Shown here piece by piece: positions 36,545 through 45,296 of a stretch of 64,000 bases of DNA. The position numbers were made by a program, and so were the translations under genes. The first letter of the stretch is position 1. Each line of letters starts with the position of its first letter. This DNA is from Dactylosporangium sp. AC04546 (GTDB taxonomy: Bacteria > Actinomycetota > Actinomycetes > Mycobacteriales > Micromonosporaceae): NCBI RefSeq assembly GCF_022095675.1, contig NZ_JAHYSG010000050.1, forward strand, positions 21,084-85,083, written 5' to 3'. A model generated the notes under the pieces. It made no database searches and had not been told where the DNA came from. It worked only from the letters and a program-made list of their open reading frames with translations.

Positions 36545-37130
36545 GTCCGCGTGGTGACGTGCCCGGTGGTGCCGTCGGTGGTGAGGAGCTCCTCGCCGGG
36601 GTTGAGGTCGGAGGCGGGCACCCAGGCGTTGCGGGTCTTGCTCCAGAACGGGTGTTCCCGGGTGGTGTGAATGACGACCGGGTCGGCGCCGTCGAGGTGA
36701 CGGTGAGGTCGGTGAAGTTACGGTCGTCGTTGATGTGGACCTTGGTGATCCGGTGCCGTTCGGTCTTGCCGTGACCGGGTCGGTGGCCAGGACGTAGTCG
36801 CCGGCGGTGAGTGTTCCGATGGGTCTGGCAGTGCCGTCGGCGAGCAGGACCAGGGCGCCGGGCCGGAAGCTGTTGACGCAGTTTGAACCTGGGACGAGGT
36901 CGTCGGCGCCTTCGGCTGCGTCGCTGGCGCTGGTTTCGAGTTTCTTGACGAGTTTGGAGTTTTGAACCAGCCTTTGACGCCGTCGACCAGGTCGCCGAGG
37001 AGTTGCCGGATCACGCCGGTGTCGGTGATGGTGGAGCCGCCGAGCGGCGGGATCAGCGTGTACGGCAGAACCTCTGGTGGGACGGCATTGACGTTCCGGG
37101 GGGTACTGCGTGCTCTGGCTGCCGGACCTG
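36545..37130 (-). pseudogene. Remnant of a polymorphic-toxin-type protein with a pretoxin HINT domain
   Basis: Minus-strand frames joined in order give VLPYTLIPPLGGSTITDTGVIRQLLGDLVDGVKGWF, then CVNSFRPGALVLLADGTARPIGTLTAGDYVLATDP, then NFTDLTV and PASDLNPGEELLTTDGTTGHVT. This is the beginning and end of a HINT (intein-like) domain as found before the toxin tip of RHS/contact-dependent toxins: Cys as first residue, then block with GxxVLLADGT and GDYVLATDP. Several frameshifts break it and no toxin tip or RHS core remains. It runs into the palindromic promoter of the GntR gene. A domesticated or dying toxin-locus fragment. Confidence 0.65.
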
Positions 37131-37202
37131 GGTCGCTGGTCGACCCGACGATCCGGCAGTTCCCTGAGCTCACTGCGCGGACGGGCCCGTAGGGTGGCCC
37201 GC

Positions 37203-37829
37203 ATGTCCGGTTCGCCGTTCGCCGACGACAACGTCGCCCTCGCGGTCCTCGACTCGCTCATCCAGGAGGGGTTGGTGGCGGCCCCGGACTGGGCGGCGGT
37301 GCGCCGGGCCAACCCCTATGACCAGGAGCTGTACTGGGAGGACGTCTTCGAGGACGACGACGAGGAGTACGCGTCTGCCGAGGAGCAGGCGGAGGCATTC
37401 CAGGAGGCCTGCGCGTACCGCTGGCGCAACGCTGGCGTCGTGCACCACCTGGTGGGGATCCTCGGCGAGCATGTCGACACGCTGCGGGACCTGCGGACGT
37501 TGCGCTGGTGGGTGTCCACCGACGTGATGGCGGCGTGCTGGGCGAACTGGGACGGGGAGAGTGATGACTTCGACATCACCTCGTTCGACGGGATCGCCGC
37601 CTGTCCGGGGCTGGCGAAGCTCGACGTGCAGCACCTGACGTTGCCGGTGACGCTGGAGCCGTTGACGGCCCTGCCCGCGCTGGTCGAGCTGCGGGTCGGC
37701 TGGGCGCCGGGGGTGCGCGACTGGCGGCCGCTGCTGGAGATCCCCGCGCTGCGTACCGTCACCGCCGCTGTCGACCCGGACACGGCCGAGGCGTTGACGG
37801 CGCGCGGGGTGGCCGTCAAGGCGCCGTAG
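37203..37829 (+). CDS. Acidic hypothetical protein, possible immunity protein
   Basis: ATG at 37203 gives 208 residues; upstream extension to 37110 is possible but Arg-rich and unlikely. The protein is strongly acidic ([35 protein letters not shown]) and ends in short leucine-patterned strands ([52 protein letters not shown]) resembling a few irregular leucine-rich repeats. I do not recognise a named family. Small acidic soluble proteins beside HINT/toxin fragments are often immunity proteins; that is inference from location. Confidence 0.6.
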   Translation: MSGSPFADDNVALAVLDSLIQEGLVAAPDWAAVRRANPYDQELYWEDVFEDDDEEYASAEEQAEAFQEACAYRWRNAGVVHHLVGILGEHVDTLRDLRTLRWWVSTDVMAACWANWDGESDDFDITSFDGIAACPGLAKLDVQHLTLPVTLEPLTALPALVELRVGWAPGVRDWRPLLEIPALRTVTAAVDPDTAEALTARGVAVKAP

Positions 37830-37834
37830 CGCGG

Positions 37835-37993
37835 CCCGCAATGCGTTGACGACCTTCCGGAGGAAGACGCGCCGGAACCCGTCCTGCTCCGCCCGGTGGG
37901 TCTCGATGTACCTGCGCCGGGAATAGTTGGCGAGGTTCTCGGTCATCGCCTCGTTGGTGTAGAGCCGCACCTCGCCCTCGCCGTGCCGTCGCT
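37835..37993 (-). pseudogene. C-terminal fragment of a GNAT acetyltransferase
   Basis: The minus strand reads GEGEVRLYTNEAMTENLANYSRRRYIETHRAEQDGFRRVFLRKVV, the typical final 45 residues of a GNAT N-acetyltransferase (the LYTNEAMTENLxxYxxxGYxE block). The acetyl-CoA binding region is missing and sequence upstream (37995-38030) is unrelated. The fragment marks a recombination junction. On the minus strand at 38000-38110 another coding-like scrap (KAFHTLTKTIRAAGLGTTTPPQRLDHLMQTVKIS) is present that I cannot assign. Confidence 0.6.
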
Positions 37994-38223
37994 GCTGATC
38001 TTGACTGTTTGCATGAGGTGGTCGAGCCGTTGTGGCGGCGTGGTGGTTCCGAGGCCGGCTGCGCGGATGGTTTTGGTCAGGGTGTGAAACGCCTTTGGGT
38101 CAGGGGTACGGGCGGCTTGTTGGTGTGGACGTCGCGGGTTGTGTAGGCGTCGGCGGCGTCGTCGTCATGGTGGAGCCGCCTCTCCTGTCACGGGTCGCGA
38201 ACTCCGGTGTCCGTCTGGTCTGG

Positions 38224-39468
38224 TCACCACGTGACCGTGATCGCTGTGTGCGGTCGGATGATGTGTGCCGCGGCAGTGTTGGGACGAGGGGTGCTGTTGG
38301 CGCGGTTGGCGGTGATGGTGGGTTGGCTGGGCCGTGCACTGTCCCATCGGGTCAGCAGGTCGGTGGCGTGGGCGGCGAGTTTGGTGTTGTCGGGGCCGTG
38401 GACGATGACGCCGAGTTCGAGCGTTTCGTCGTTGATGTCCCGCGTGGCGAGGTAGGCGATGGCGCCGGCGTCGTAGAGGGCCGCCCCGCCCCAGCGCGGC
38501 GCGGGGTCGGCCAGGCCGCTCGTGCGGGCCTGGGACCCGGCGGACAGCCGGCCGAATCGGCTGGCGGTGGTGGTGAGCAGCCACAGGTCGAGGTGCTCGG
38601 CGGGTTCGTCGTGGCGGACCTGGATGCCGGTCCAGTGTTCCTGGCCGGGGTGGGTGAGGGCCTGGGCGAGCGCGGCGTGGTCGGGCAGGTCGTCGGCGTC
38701 GACTTTGAGGACGACGTCGTCGGTGAGGCGGACGTGGTGTTCGGCGTGTTCGGTGGTGCCGCGCATTGGGACGAAGCCGCAGACGACGGCGGAGGTGCTG
38801 ACCATCCGGTCGGGCTGGTGCAGGTCGAAGGCGATGGCGCGGGTGAGTCCGCTGCCGTGCAGACGTAGGGGTACGACGATCCGGCCGCCGACGGTGAGTT
38901 GGTCCCACCAGGCCGGGGCGATGTCCCAGGCTTCGGCGGTGACGATGATCCGGTCGTAGGGAGCGTGGTCGGGGTGGCCGAGTGCGCCGTCGCCGCAGAT
39001 GACCTCGACGTGGGGGTAGCCGGCCGCTTCGAGGCTCTCGGTGGCGCTGGCGGCGAGGTCGTCGTCAAGTTCGATGGTGACGACGGTGCCGGTCGGGCCG
39101 ACGAGTTCGGCGAGGAGAGCGGCGTTGATGCCGGTGGCCGCGCCGATCTCCAGCACTCGCTGGCCGGGCTGTACGGCGAGTTGTTCGAGCATGGTGGCGA
39201 CCAGTTTGGGGCTGGAGGCCGAGGACACGGAGGTGCCGTCGGCGGCGCGTCGGGTGACAACCGGTTTGCGCCCGTAGGCGACCTCGAGGGGCACGTCGGG
39301 CAGGAACAGATGCCGGGGGACGGCGCGGAACGCGGCTTCGACCCGCGGGGTGCGGAACGTGCCCCAGCCTTTGATGTAGTCGGCCAGATCGTTGCGGAGC
39401 TGTTCGGCACGTTCTGCCCGATCGGTGCTGTCGGTGTTGCCGGTCGCGCCGGTGTTCGCGATGGTCAC
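38224..39468 (-). CDS. PCMT-like methyltransferase of the FxLD lanthipeptide type
   Basis: GTG at 39468 begins the protein-like part of a longer frame; 414 residues. It is a protein-L-isoaspartate-O-methyltransferase-like fold: LRNDLADYIKGWGTFRTPRVEAAFRAVPRHLFLP, the S-adenosylmethionine motif VLEIGAATGINAALLAELVG, VVTIELDDDLAASA and GDGALGHPDHAPYDRIIVTAEAWDIAPAWWDQL. Past the PCMT core it carries the long C-terminal extension (HVRLTDDVVLKVDADDL..RWGGAALYDAGAIAYLATRDI) that I associate with the FxLD-system methyltransferases encoded near actinobacterial class I lanthipeptides. No FxLD precursor, dehydratase or cyclase is visible nearby, so the substrate is open; general isoaspartate repair is less likely given the extension. 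Confidence 0.72.
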   Translation of the reverse strand: MTIANTGATGNTDSTDRAERAEQLRNDLADYIKGWGTFRTPRVEAAFRAVPRHLFLPDVPLEVAYGRKPVVTRRAADGTSVSSASSPKLVATMLEQLAVQPGQRVLEIGAATGINAALLAELVGPTGTVVTIELDDDLAASATESLEAAGYPHVEVICGDGALGHPDHAPYDRIIVTAEAWDIAPAWWDQLTVGGRIVVPLRLHGSGLTRAIAFDLHQPDRMVSTSAVVCGFVPMRGTTEHAEHHVRLTDDVVLKVDADDLPDHAALAQALTHPGQEHWTGIQVRHDEPAEHLDLWLLTTTASRFGRLSAGSQARTSGLADPAPRWGGAALYDAGAIAYLATRDINDETLELGVIVHGPDNTKLAAHATDLLTRWDSARPSQPTITANRANSTPRPNTAAAHIIRPHTAITVTW

Positions 39469-39850
39469 CGCACCGACGGTAGCCGGGTGGATGGCGGCGG
39501 TCGTGTCGGCGCGCGCGGGTGTAGTCAAGGGCGAACGGACGCTTCGAGAGCCCAACATGTGACGCCCGCAAGCTTGTGGCGATCGCGGAGCTGCTAAGCG
39601 CCGACGAGATCGTCGTTGCCACCAGCTAATCCACGCGGGTACCAAGGCGTGGCGACCGCCGTCCGCAACGCCACAGCAAGGCAACGACCCATAGAGGCAT
39701 TCTGGTGTGCCACGTCGCGCCCGGAGGCCGGTCCCGTGAAGAATCCGAAGCTCGGCCGGACCCTTTCCCGGCGATTGGCTCGTCGTTCGGGTGGCGAGAC
39801 TGGTGAACCGCGTTCGTAACGACTTTCGCGGCAAAGCGTCCTGCACGTGA
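39469..39850. other. Intergenic, 382 bases, no gene seen
   Basis: Upstream of the methyltransferase gene. A short plus-strand scrap (KLVAIAELLSADEIVVATS, ending 39622) looks like the tail of a lost protein. I searched the minus strand here for a lanthipeptide precursor and found none. Confidence 0.35.
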
Positions 39851-40045
39851 GTGTTCGTCGTGTTGTGTGAGCCGGGTTCAACCCGAAGACCCGCCGCCGG
39901 GCGTGGTGCGAGGTCTGCCCGGAGCTGTAGGCGCGGGCACGCCCTCGTCTGTCCACACGTGCACCTCTCGTGGCGCGAGTGCCTGTGCACGGCCAGCCGC
40001 CCCGGGCACCGCCTCGTGATCTGCCGTGAGTGCGGCGACGAGTAG
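39851..40045 (+). CDS. Small Cys/His-rich protein or fragment
   Basis: A 64-codon frame from a GTG at 39851. The last 40 residues carry regularly spaced zinc ligands: CRRGHALVCPHVHLSWRECLCTASRPGHRLVICRECGDE, with CxxC at the end. This reads like a compact zinc-ribbon protein. The first 20 residues are not protein-like, so either the start is further in or this is a 3' remnant. It is 128 bases upstream of the DUF6879/Scr1 cassette. Confidence 0.35.
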   Translation: MFVVLCEPGSTRRPAAGRGARSARSCRRGHALVCPHVHLSWRECLCTASRPGHRLVICRECGDE

Positions 40046-40173
40046 GTCTTGCCGCCGTGCGCGCGAGGCTGACCAAACCAACCGAGAAACTTTGAGAAAC
40101 AACTCTTGTCGTCGATATGATCTCCGCGCACACTCGGGCTACAAGGTCGACACCGTCCGCAAGGGAGACCACG

Positions 40174-40404
40174 ATGGGCCTGCGCTACCTCGGAAAAGAC
40201 CCCGCCTCCGATGGGGGCCAATCACCGACCGTCTGGGATGACGGGGATTCCTACGTCGTCCAAGGGTGGAGAATCGACGACCCTGCGACCCTCGTCGAGG
40301 TCGGTGACATCCCCCCGCATGAGACCCTGATTCGCATCCCTAAGCGGCTAATGCCGGTGTTCCCGGAGGTGAGCGGTGGTCATGGCGTTGCCGAGGCTGG
40401 CTGA
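40174..40404 (+). CDS. Small hypothetical protein at the head of the DUF6879/Scr1-type cassette
   Basis: ATG at 40174 with GGGAGA at 40163-40168; 76 residues: a beta-rich core MGLRYLGKDPASDGGQSPTVWDDGDSYVVQGWRIDDPATLVEVGDIPPHETLIRIPKRLM. Its 3' end overlaps the start of the DUF6879 gene, so the two are co-translated. Small proteins of this kind accompany Scr1-type regulator pairs in actinobacteria. Function unknown; possibly the small partner of the helix-turn-helix protein. Confidence 0.65.
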   Translation: MGLRYLGKDPASDGGQSPTVWDDGDSYVVQGWRIDDPATLVEVGDIPPHETLIRIPKRLMPVFPEVSGGHGVAEAG

Positions 40405-40885
40405 CCTGCTGTTGTCGGGCAAACGTCGCGCACTGCATCTGGAGATGCGCGACACCTACGCCCGCACAGCCCGGTTCGACGCTTGGAAGGCCGGCCGCAT
40501 GTCGGATCGCGCCGAGGCGGACGCCGAATGGCGCGCGCTGCTTGCACCGCTCGTGGAGCACGGTGGGGACATCCGGCGGCTCCGCATCGTTTCGGAGCCC
40601 ATCACGGAGTACGTCCGGTATGAGTATGAGGTCACTCCACTTGCCAACCTCGCTGCGGGCGAGGCGGTGCGGTGGCTGCCGCGCGATCGTGCGTCCGATC
40701 TCAGATTGCCAGGCAATGGCTTCTGGCTCGTCGATGACGCCCTGTTGTTCAACCTCTCCGGCGGCGACGGGGACTGGCTCGGCGTGCAGCCGAACGGCGA
40801 TCCGGACGTGATCGCATTCTGCGCCGATTCGTTCGAAGCGGCCTGGGCCCGCGCGGTCGACCACAGCGACTATCGGCCCGCCTGA
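40382..40885 (+). CDS. DUF6879 family protein
   Basis: ATG at 40382 (GTG at 40376 also possible) overlaps the preceding gene by 23 bases; 167 residues. It fits the actinobacterial DUF6879 family: LRLHLEMRD-like start (RRALHLEMRDTYARTARFDAWKAG), central RLRIVSEPITEYVRYEYEVTPLANLAAGEAVRWLPRD, and C-terminal FWLVDDALLFNLSGGDGDWLG. These genes are typically coupled to a DUF5753/Scr1-type helix-turn-helix regulator, as here, and are thought to act with it as a toxin-antitoxin-like or developmental regulatory pair. The biochemical role is not known. Confidence 0.85.
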   Translation: MALPRLADLLLSGKRRALHLEMRDTYARTARFDAWKAGRMSDRAEADAEWRALLAPLVEHGGDIRRLRIVSEPITEYVRYEYEVTPLANLAAGEAVRWLPRDRASDLRLPGNGFWLVDDALLFNLSGGDGDWLGVQPNGDPDVIAFCADSFEAAWARAVDHSDYRPA

Positions 40886-40894
40886 GACCGCGCC

Positions 40895-41746
40895 TTGCCC
40901 ATCGAACCAACCCCCGCGATCGGCGAAGCACGCGCCGCCCTCGCCGCGCGCCTGCGCGAGATCCGAGTTGACGCCGGAGTCACGGCAATCGATCTCGCCA
41001 GGCGCGCGGCCTGGCCGCGGTCGAAGGTGAGCAAGATCGAGCATGCCCGGCAGACACCCACGGCCGACGACATCCGCGTGTGGTGCGAGCACGCCGGCGC
41101 CCTCGACCAGGCGGCCGACCTCATCGCCACGCGCCACGCGCTCGAAGGCATGTGGGTCGAGCTTCGGCGGCTCCAACGTACGGGCCTGCGTCACTTTCAA
41201 GACTCCTTCGTGCCGCTATGGGAGCGCACGCGGCAATTCCGCGTCTACGAAGCGGGCGTGATTCCTGGCCTGTTCCAGACGTCCGCCTACGCCAGGGCGC
41301 GCATGCGGCGCATCATCGAGTTCAACGGCATACCCGACGACCTGGAACAAGCCGTTCAGGCACGGATGGACCGGCAACGCGTCGTATACACCGGGGACCA
41401 CACCTTCGCCGTTGTGCTCGAAGAGAACGCGCTATTCGCCCGCATCGGCGACACGAACATGATGGCGGCTCAACTCGCGCACCTCATCACGATCGCGGTA
41501 CTGCCGAACGTGAGCCTTGGCATCATCCCTCGCGACACTGACCGGACCATGTGGGCCAGCCCTGGGTTCTGGATCTACGACGACGAGCGGGTCATCGTGG
41601 AGACACCCTCGGCGCAACTCACGATCACGCAACCGCGCGAGGTCGCCTTGTACGCTCGCACATTCGTCGAGTTGTCGTCGATGGCTGTCGTGGGTTCGGC
41701 CGCGCGCCGGATTATCGCCGACGCGATTGGCCAGCAAGCCGACTAG
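40895..41746 (+). CDS. Scr1-type helix-turn-helix regulator (DUF5753)
   Basis: TTG at 40895 is the only plausible start before the conserved domain; 283 residues. HTH at about residues 8-75 (AIGEARAALAARLREIRVDAGVTAIDLARRAAWPRSKVSKIEHARQTPTADDIRVWCEHAGA). The DUF5753 domain follows: FQDSFVPLWERTRQFRVYEAGVIPGLFQTSAYARARM, MDRQRVVYTGDHTFAVVLEENALFARIGDTNMMAAQLAHLI and LPNVSLGIIPRD. The family is abundant in mycelial actinomycetes, usually beside a small DUF397 or DUF6879 partner, and affects antibiotic production or development in Streptomyces. It lies 9 bases after the DUF6879 gene in one operon. Confidence 0.9.
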   Translation: MPIEPTPAIGEARAALAARLREIRVDAGVTAIDLARRAAWPRSKVSKIEHARQTPTADDIRVWCEHAGALDQAADLIATRHALEGMWVELRRLQRTGLRHFQDSFVPLWERTRQFRVYEAGVIPGLFQTSAYARARMRRIIEFNGIPDDLEQAVQARMDRQRVVYTGDHTFAVVLEENALFARIGDTNMMAAQLAHLITIAVLPNVSLGIIPRDTDRTMWASPGFWIYDDERVIVETPSAQLTITQPREVALYARTFVELSSMAVVGSAARRIIADAIGQQAD

Positions 41747-42211
41747 CAACTTCGAGAAACATCATTCCGTTGCAGTCCGCGCAGCTCATAGCGTTAACGG
41801 CATAGGCAAGGCGGGCCGAGACACGACTCCGGCCTGTTGAGCCCTCCACCACCAGGGAACCGGGCGGCATCGGCGCTGGCTTCCACGCCGTACGAACCCC
41901 GCTCGGTCCCTGGTGGGCATCAACGCAACCTAGCGGGAGGCTGGTCCACCATGCAGCTGCCGTCGGTCGGAGCCTTCGTGTGACTGCGTGACGCGGACTA
42001 CCGATACGGCTAAGGCGACCTAACGCTCCAGGTCCAACTTTTGTGGCTAGCCCTATGCGCCGAGGACGCCGTTCGCCTCCGGCTGCGGCGGTCGGCGGCT
42101 TCAACCGTGCCTCTCGCTGGCAGCGAGTCGAGCGCGGGGAATGGTGATGGTCCGAGGGTGTAACGACCAATGCGTGAGCTCTTGTGAAGCGAGTTCTTGG
42201 GGAGGCGAGAG
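41747..42211. other. Intergenic, 465 bases, no gene seen
   Basis: Between the Scr1-type operon and the sensor-kinase operon. No recognisable gene, repeat or terminator hairpin was found. It should contain the promoter of the kinase operon. Confidence 0.35.
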
Positions 42212-42514
42212 GTGGCTACGTCCACCGTGACGGATCGCGATGATTCGGCGCTGCGGGTGATGGGTGCCGAGTTGCAGCGTCGCCATCAGCTGGAAGTGGT
42301 GGCTGTGCTGCTGGGTGCTGGGGAGCGTTTCCGTGCATTGGTTTCCGACTTGGGTTCTGTGCCCTGGGTGCGGTCGGTGGCCTGGGGCACGTGCAGTTTT
42401 CCGCTCGTGTGGATCTTCGTACCAGCGGGGTGTGTCATGGTTCGTGAGACCCAAGGCGTGAGGCCGAGCTTGGCGGCGCTGATCGGCTGTTGGGTGCGGG
42501 CGGAGTGCTCGTAG
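42212..42514 (+). CDS. Small upstream protein coupled to the sensor kinase
   Basis: GTG at 42212 follows GGGGAGGCGAGAG; 100 residues. The N-terminal half is protein-like (TVTDRDDSALRVMGAELQRRHQLEVVAVLLGAGERFRALVSDLG), the rest is hydrophobic and Trp-rich. Its TAG stop shares bases with the GTG start of the kinase (42512-42516), which suggests translational coupling and is the main reason to believe the gene. I recognise no family. Confidence 0.4.
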   Translation: MATSTVTDRDDSALRVMGAELQRRHQLEVVAVLLGAGERFRALVSDLGSVPWVRSVAWGTCSFPLVWIFVPAGCVMVRETQGVRPSLAALIGCWVRAECS

Positions 42515-44919
42515 TGGGGCGATCTAGCGAGCGCCTTTTGTCGAGCGGGGCCGGGGGTGGCTGGCTGCGTGGCCGCCGAATTCGAACGAAGCTTGTTCTG
42601 ATCCTGGTGCTGCCAATTGCTGCGATCGTGGCGTTGACCGTGGTGACGGTGGCTTCTGCAGCGATCCGCGCGAGTGAGGCCGGTGTGGCGCGAGAGCTTG
42701 TCGCTGCCGGCGGTGTGGCGGCTCGGCTTGCTGGGGCGTTGCAGCAGGAGCGGGTCTCGGCGGCGTTGGTGTTCGCCGAGCCGGCGAACCCGGCTGCGGT
42801 TGCGGACTACCGGCACCGCGGCGCGGAGACGGATGGTCTGGTCGTGGCGTTCGAGCGCGCGCTGGCGGGCACACGCGTGCCGGGGGGTCTGGAGCCGTTG
42901 ACGAGCAGGCTCCGGGTTGACCTCGGTGGGCTTGCTGGGCTGCGGCAGAAGGTTGCTGGTGCGCCGGATGCGGTGCTGAGTGTGGTGGCGTTCCGGTACC
43001 GGACTGTGATCGCGGATCTGGTGGGCTATCGGGAGGCGCTCGGGCAGGTCGGCGTGTCGGCGGCGACAGCGAATGGTCTTCGTGCGGCGGCGGCGTTGTC
43101 GAAGGGGATCGAGGCGGTTTCGCAACTGCAGGTGGCGGCGGTGCGCGCGATGGCGGGTGGCCGGCTGACACCGGCGGGTCAGCAGGAGATCGTCGCCGCG
43201 GACACGGGGATCACGGAGGCGTTGCAGACGTTCGGTGATCTTGGGCCGTCGGATTGGCCGGCGCTGTTGAACAGTCGGCTCGGCGGTCCGGCGGTGGTGC
43301 AGGCTGAGCGGTTGCAGAGTCTGGTGACGCGTAGCCAGCCGGGACGGGATCTTGCGCTCGGGACTGATGTGCGTGGCTGGTCGGCGGCGATGGGCGCCCG
43401 CATCGAGTTGATGCACACGGTGGAGGCGGAGGTCGACGGCCGGCTGTTGGGGGCGGTGACGGCCGAGCGGGATGCGGAGCGGCGGGCGATCTTCGTCGCG
43501 GTCGTGGCGGTGGCCGTGCTGCTGCTGGTCGTGGTGGTGGTCGGTGTGGTGGTGGCCCGGTCGTTGACCCGTTCGTTGACCAGGCTGCAGCACGACGCGA
43601 TCGACGTGGCCGAGCATCGGCTGCCGCAGATGGTGGGCGAGCTGGACGTCGACAACGCCGATCCGGCCAGGGTCGAGCGGGTGCTGGCGGCTGCGGCGAC
43701 GCCGGTGCGGGTTGAGGGCACCGACGAGGTGGCCAGTGTCGCTGCCGCGTTCAACAAGGTCACCAGCGCTGCGGTGCGGATCGCGGGGGAGCAGGCGGCG
43801 ACACGGGCCGGGGTCGGCGCGATCCTGGTGGCGCTGTCCCGGCGGCTGCAACGGCGCGCCGACGCGATGATGGTCAGCCTGGACCGGCTGGAGCGGGACG
43901 AACGCGACCCGGAACGGTTGGCGAGCCTGTTCCAGCTCGACCACACGGCCACGCTCATCCGCCGTCTCATCTTCAACCTGAGGATCCTGGCGGGCGGACG
44001 CGGCGGCAGTACGCACATGGGCTCGGTGACGTTGCCGGATCTGCTGCGGGCCGCCGAGGGTGAGATCGACGACTACACCCGGGTCAGGACGACCGCGGTC
44101 GACGACGGTGTCCGCATCGACGGCGAGGTCGCGGCCGAGCTGATCCACCTGCTGGCCGAGTTGCTGGACAACGCCACACAGTTCTCGCCGCCCGAGTCCA
44201 CGGTCGAGGTCGAGGCCCGCCAGGTCGGTGACCAGCTGCACATCCAGATCCGCGACGACGGCGTGGGGATGACACAGGCTGGTGTGAAGGCGGCCCGCCA
44301 CCGGATCGCGAACCCGCCGATGGACCATCAGACGGCCGAGCGGATGGGTCTGCCGGTCGTCGGCATGATCGCCGGGCGGCTCGGGATCAAGATCGAGGTC
44401 CGGGCGGCGCCACACCGTGGCACCCGGGTCGACCTGACCATCCCCGGAGCGTTGTTCGCCGCCGTGCCGGTCGCCGTGCGCGCGCCGGCCGAGCTTTCTG
44501 CCGCGGTCGTTTCGGGGCCACCGGCGACGTGGCCGCTCGTCGCCGGCACGGCGACCGTCGAGCCGGTGATCTTCAACCAGGTGAGCACGTCCCGCAGCGC
44601 CTGGTTCGACCCGACGGCCCTGCCCGATCCGGCCGCTGTGACGGCCGAACTCGTACCCGTCGGCGCCGCAGCCGGACGGCACGCCATCTGGACCGAGGCC
44701 GCCCTGGCCGGGCAGGCCACCGAAGGGGGCCTTCCGGTGCGTCAGCCGGGCCAGCACTTCGCTGCGCACCTGACGCTCCAACGACAACAGGCCAGCCCGG
44801 GCGCGGCCTCGGTCCAACGGGATCCGGACCGGCTTCGCCAGCAGATGTCGGGGTTCCAGTCCGGGCTCGGCCAGGCGGGCCGGCGCTCGACCACCATCTC
44901 CTCCAAGGACGTGCCATGA
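42514..44919 (+). CDS. Nitrate/nitrite-sensing (NIT) domain histidine kinase-like protein, conservon type
   Basis: GTG at 42514 overlaps the upstream stop; 801 residues. Basic N-terminus, transmembrane segment at 27-50, an extracytoplasmic NIT-like helical domain (about 55-320), second membrane segment near 325-348, HAMP, a DHp-like helix with LDHTATLIRR near residue 475, and an HATPase domain with N-box ELIHLLAELLDNATQFS, DDGVG and GLPVVGMIAGRLGI. A disordered tail of about 150 residues follows. It is the first component of a Cvn-like conservon (kinase, roadblock, DUF742, GTPase); the DUF742 gene is missing here. It probably signals through the downstream small proteins, with no response regulator nearby. 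Confidence 0.87.
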   Translation: MGRSSERLLSSGAGGGWLRGRRIRTKLVLILVLPIAAIVALTVVTVASAAIRASEAGVARELVAAGGVAARLAGALQQERVSAALVFAEPANPAAVADYRHRGAETDGLVVAFERALAGTRVPGGLEPLTSRLRVDLGGLAGLRQKVAGAPDAVLSVVAFRYRTVIADLVGYREALGQVGVSAATANGLRAAAALSKGIEAVSQLQVAAVRAMAGGRLTPAGQQEIVAADTGITEALQTFGDLGPSDWPALLNSRLGGPAVVQAERLQSLVTRSQPGRDLALGTDVRGWSAAMGARIELMHTVEAEVDGRLLGAVTAERDAERRAIFVAVVAVAVLLLVVVVVGVVVARSLTRSLTRLQHDAIDVAEHRLPQMVGELDVDNADPARVERVLAAAATPVRVEGTDEVASVAAAFNKVTSAAVRIAGEQAATRAGVGAILVALSRRLQRRADAMMVSLDRLERDERDPERLASLFQLDHTATLIRRLIFNLRILAGGRGGSTHMGSVTLPDLLRAAEGEIDDYTRVRTTAVDDGVRIDGEVAAELIHLLAELLDNATQFSPPESTVEVEARQVGDQLHIQIRDDGVGMTQAGVKAARHRIANPPMDHQTAERMGLPVVGMIAGRLGIKIEVRAAPHRGTRVDLTIPGALFAAVPVAVRAPAELSAAVVSGPPATWPLVAGTATVEPVIFNQVSTSRSAWFDPTALPDPAAVTAELVPVGAAAGRHAIWTEAALAGQATEGGLPVRQPGQHFAAHLTLQRQQASPGAASVQRDPDRLRQQMSGFQSGLGQAGRRSTTISSKDVP

Positions 44920-45296
44920 CGAACGTGGGTTTCCTGCTCAACCAACTGTGCGAGGTCAGGGGCATCACGCATGCCCTGGTGGTCTCCGGCGACGGGCTGC
45001 CGATGGCCGCAAGCCCCGGCCTGCCCAACGTCGATCAGCTGTCGGCGGTCACGTCTGGGCTGGCCTCGTTGACCACCGGCGCGGCCACGTTCATGGAGGC
45101 CGCCCCGGTGGAACAGATCATCGTCGAGATGGCCGGCGGGTTCCTGATCACGATGGTGATCAACGACAAGTCGATTCTGACGGTCCTGGCCCGCAAGGAC
45201 TGCGAGCTCGGTCAGGTCAGCTACGAGATGGCCATGACGATCGACCGGGTCGGCGGGATCCTCACCCCGGACACCCGCCAGCCACAGCGGGCATGA
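44916..45296 (+). CDS. Roadblock/LC7 domain protein
   Basis: ATG at 44916 overlaps the kinase stop (ATGA); 126 residues, the typical length. The whole protein is one roadblock/LC7 fold: FLLNQLCEVRGITHALVVSGDGLPMAASPGL..VDQLSAVTSGLASLTTGAATFMEAAPVEQIIVEMAGGFLITMVINDKSILTVLARKDCELGQVSYEMAMTI. In conservons (CvnB) it is thought to act as a GTPase-regulating partner, as MglB does for MglA. It is followed by the GTPase gene with another ATGA overlap. Confidence 0.93.
   Translation: MTNVGFLLNQLCEVRGITHALVVSGDGLPMAASPGLPNVDQLSAVTSGLASLTTGAATFMEAAPVEQIIVEMAGGFLITMVINDKSILTVLARKDCELGQVSYEMAMTIDRVGGILTPDTRQPQRA

Noticed and set aside
39540..39625. FxLD precursor peptide upstream of the methyltransferase
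   Set aside because: The short scrap on the plus strand (LVAIAELLSADEIVVATS) lacks the FxLD motif and Ser/Thr/Cys-rich core, and it is on the wrong strand.
42286..44817. An 843-codon open frame on the minus strand opposite the sensor kinase
   Set aside because: High GC leaves antisense frames open; the product is Arg/His/Gly-rich with no domain, while the plus strand has NIT, HAMP and HATPase motifs.
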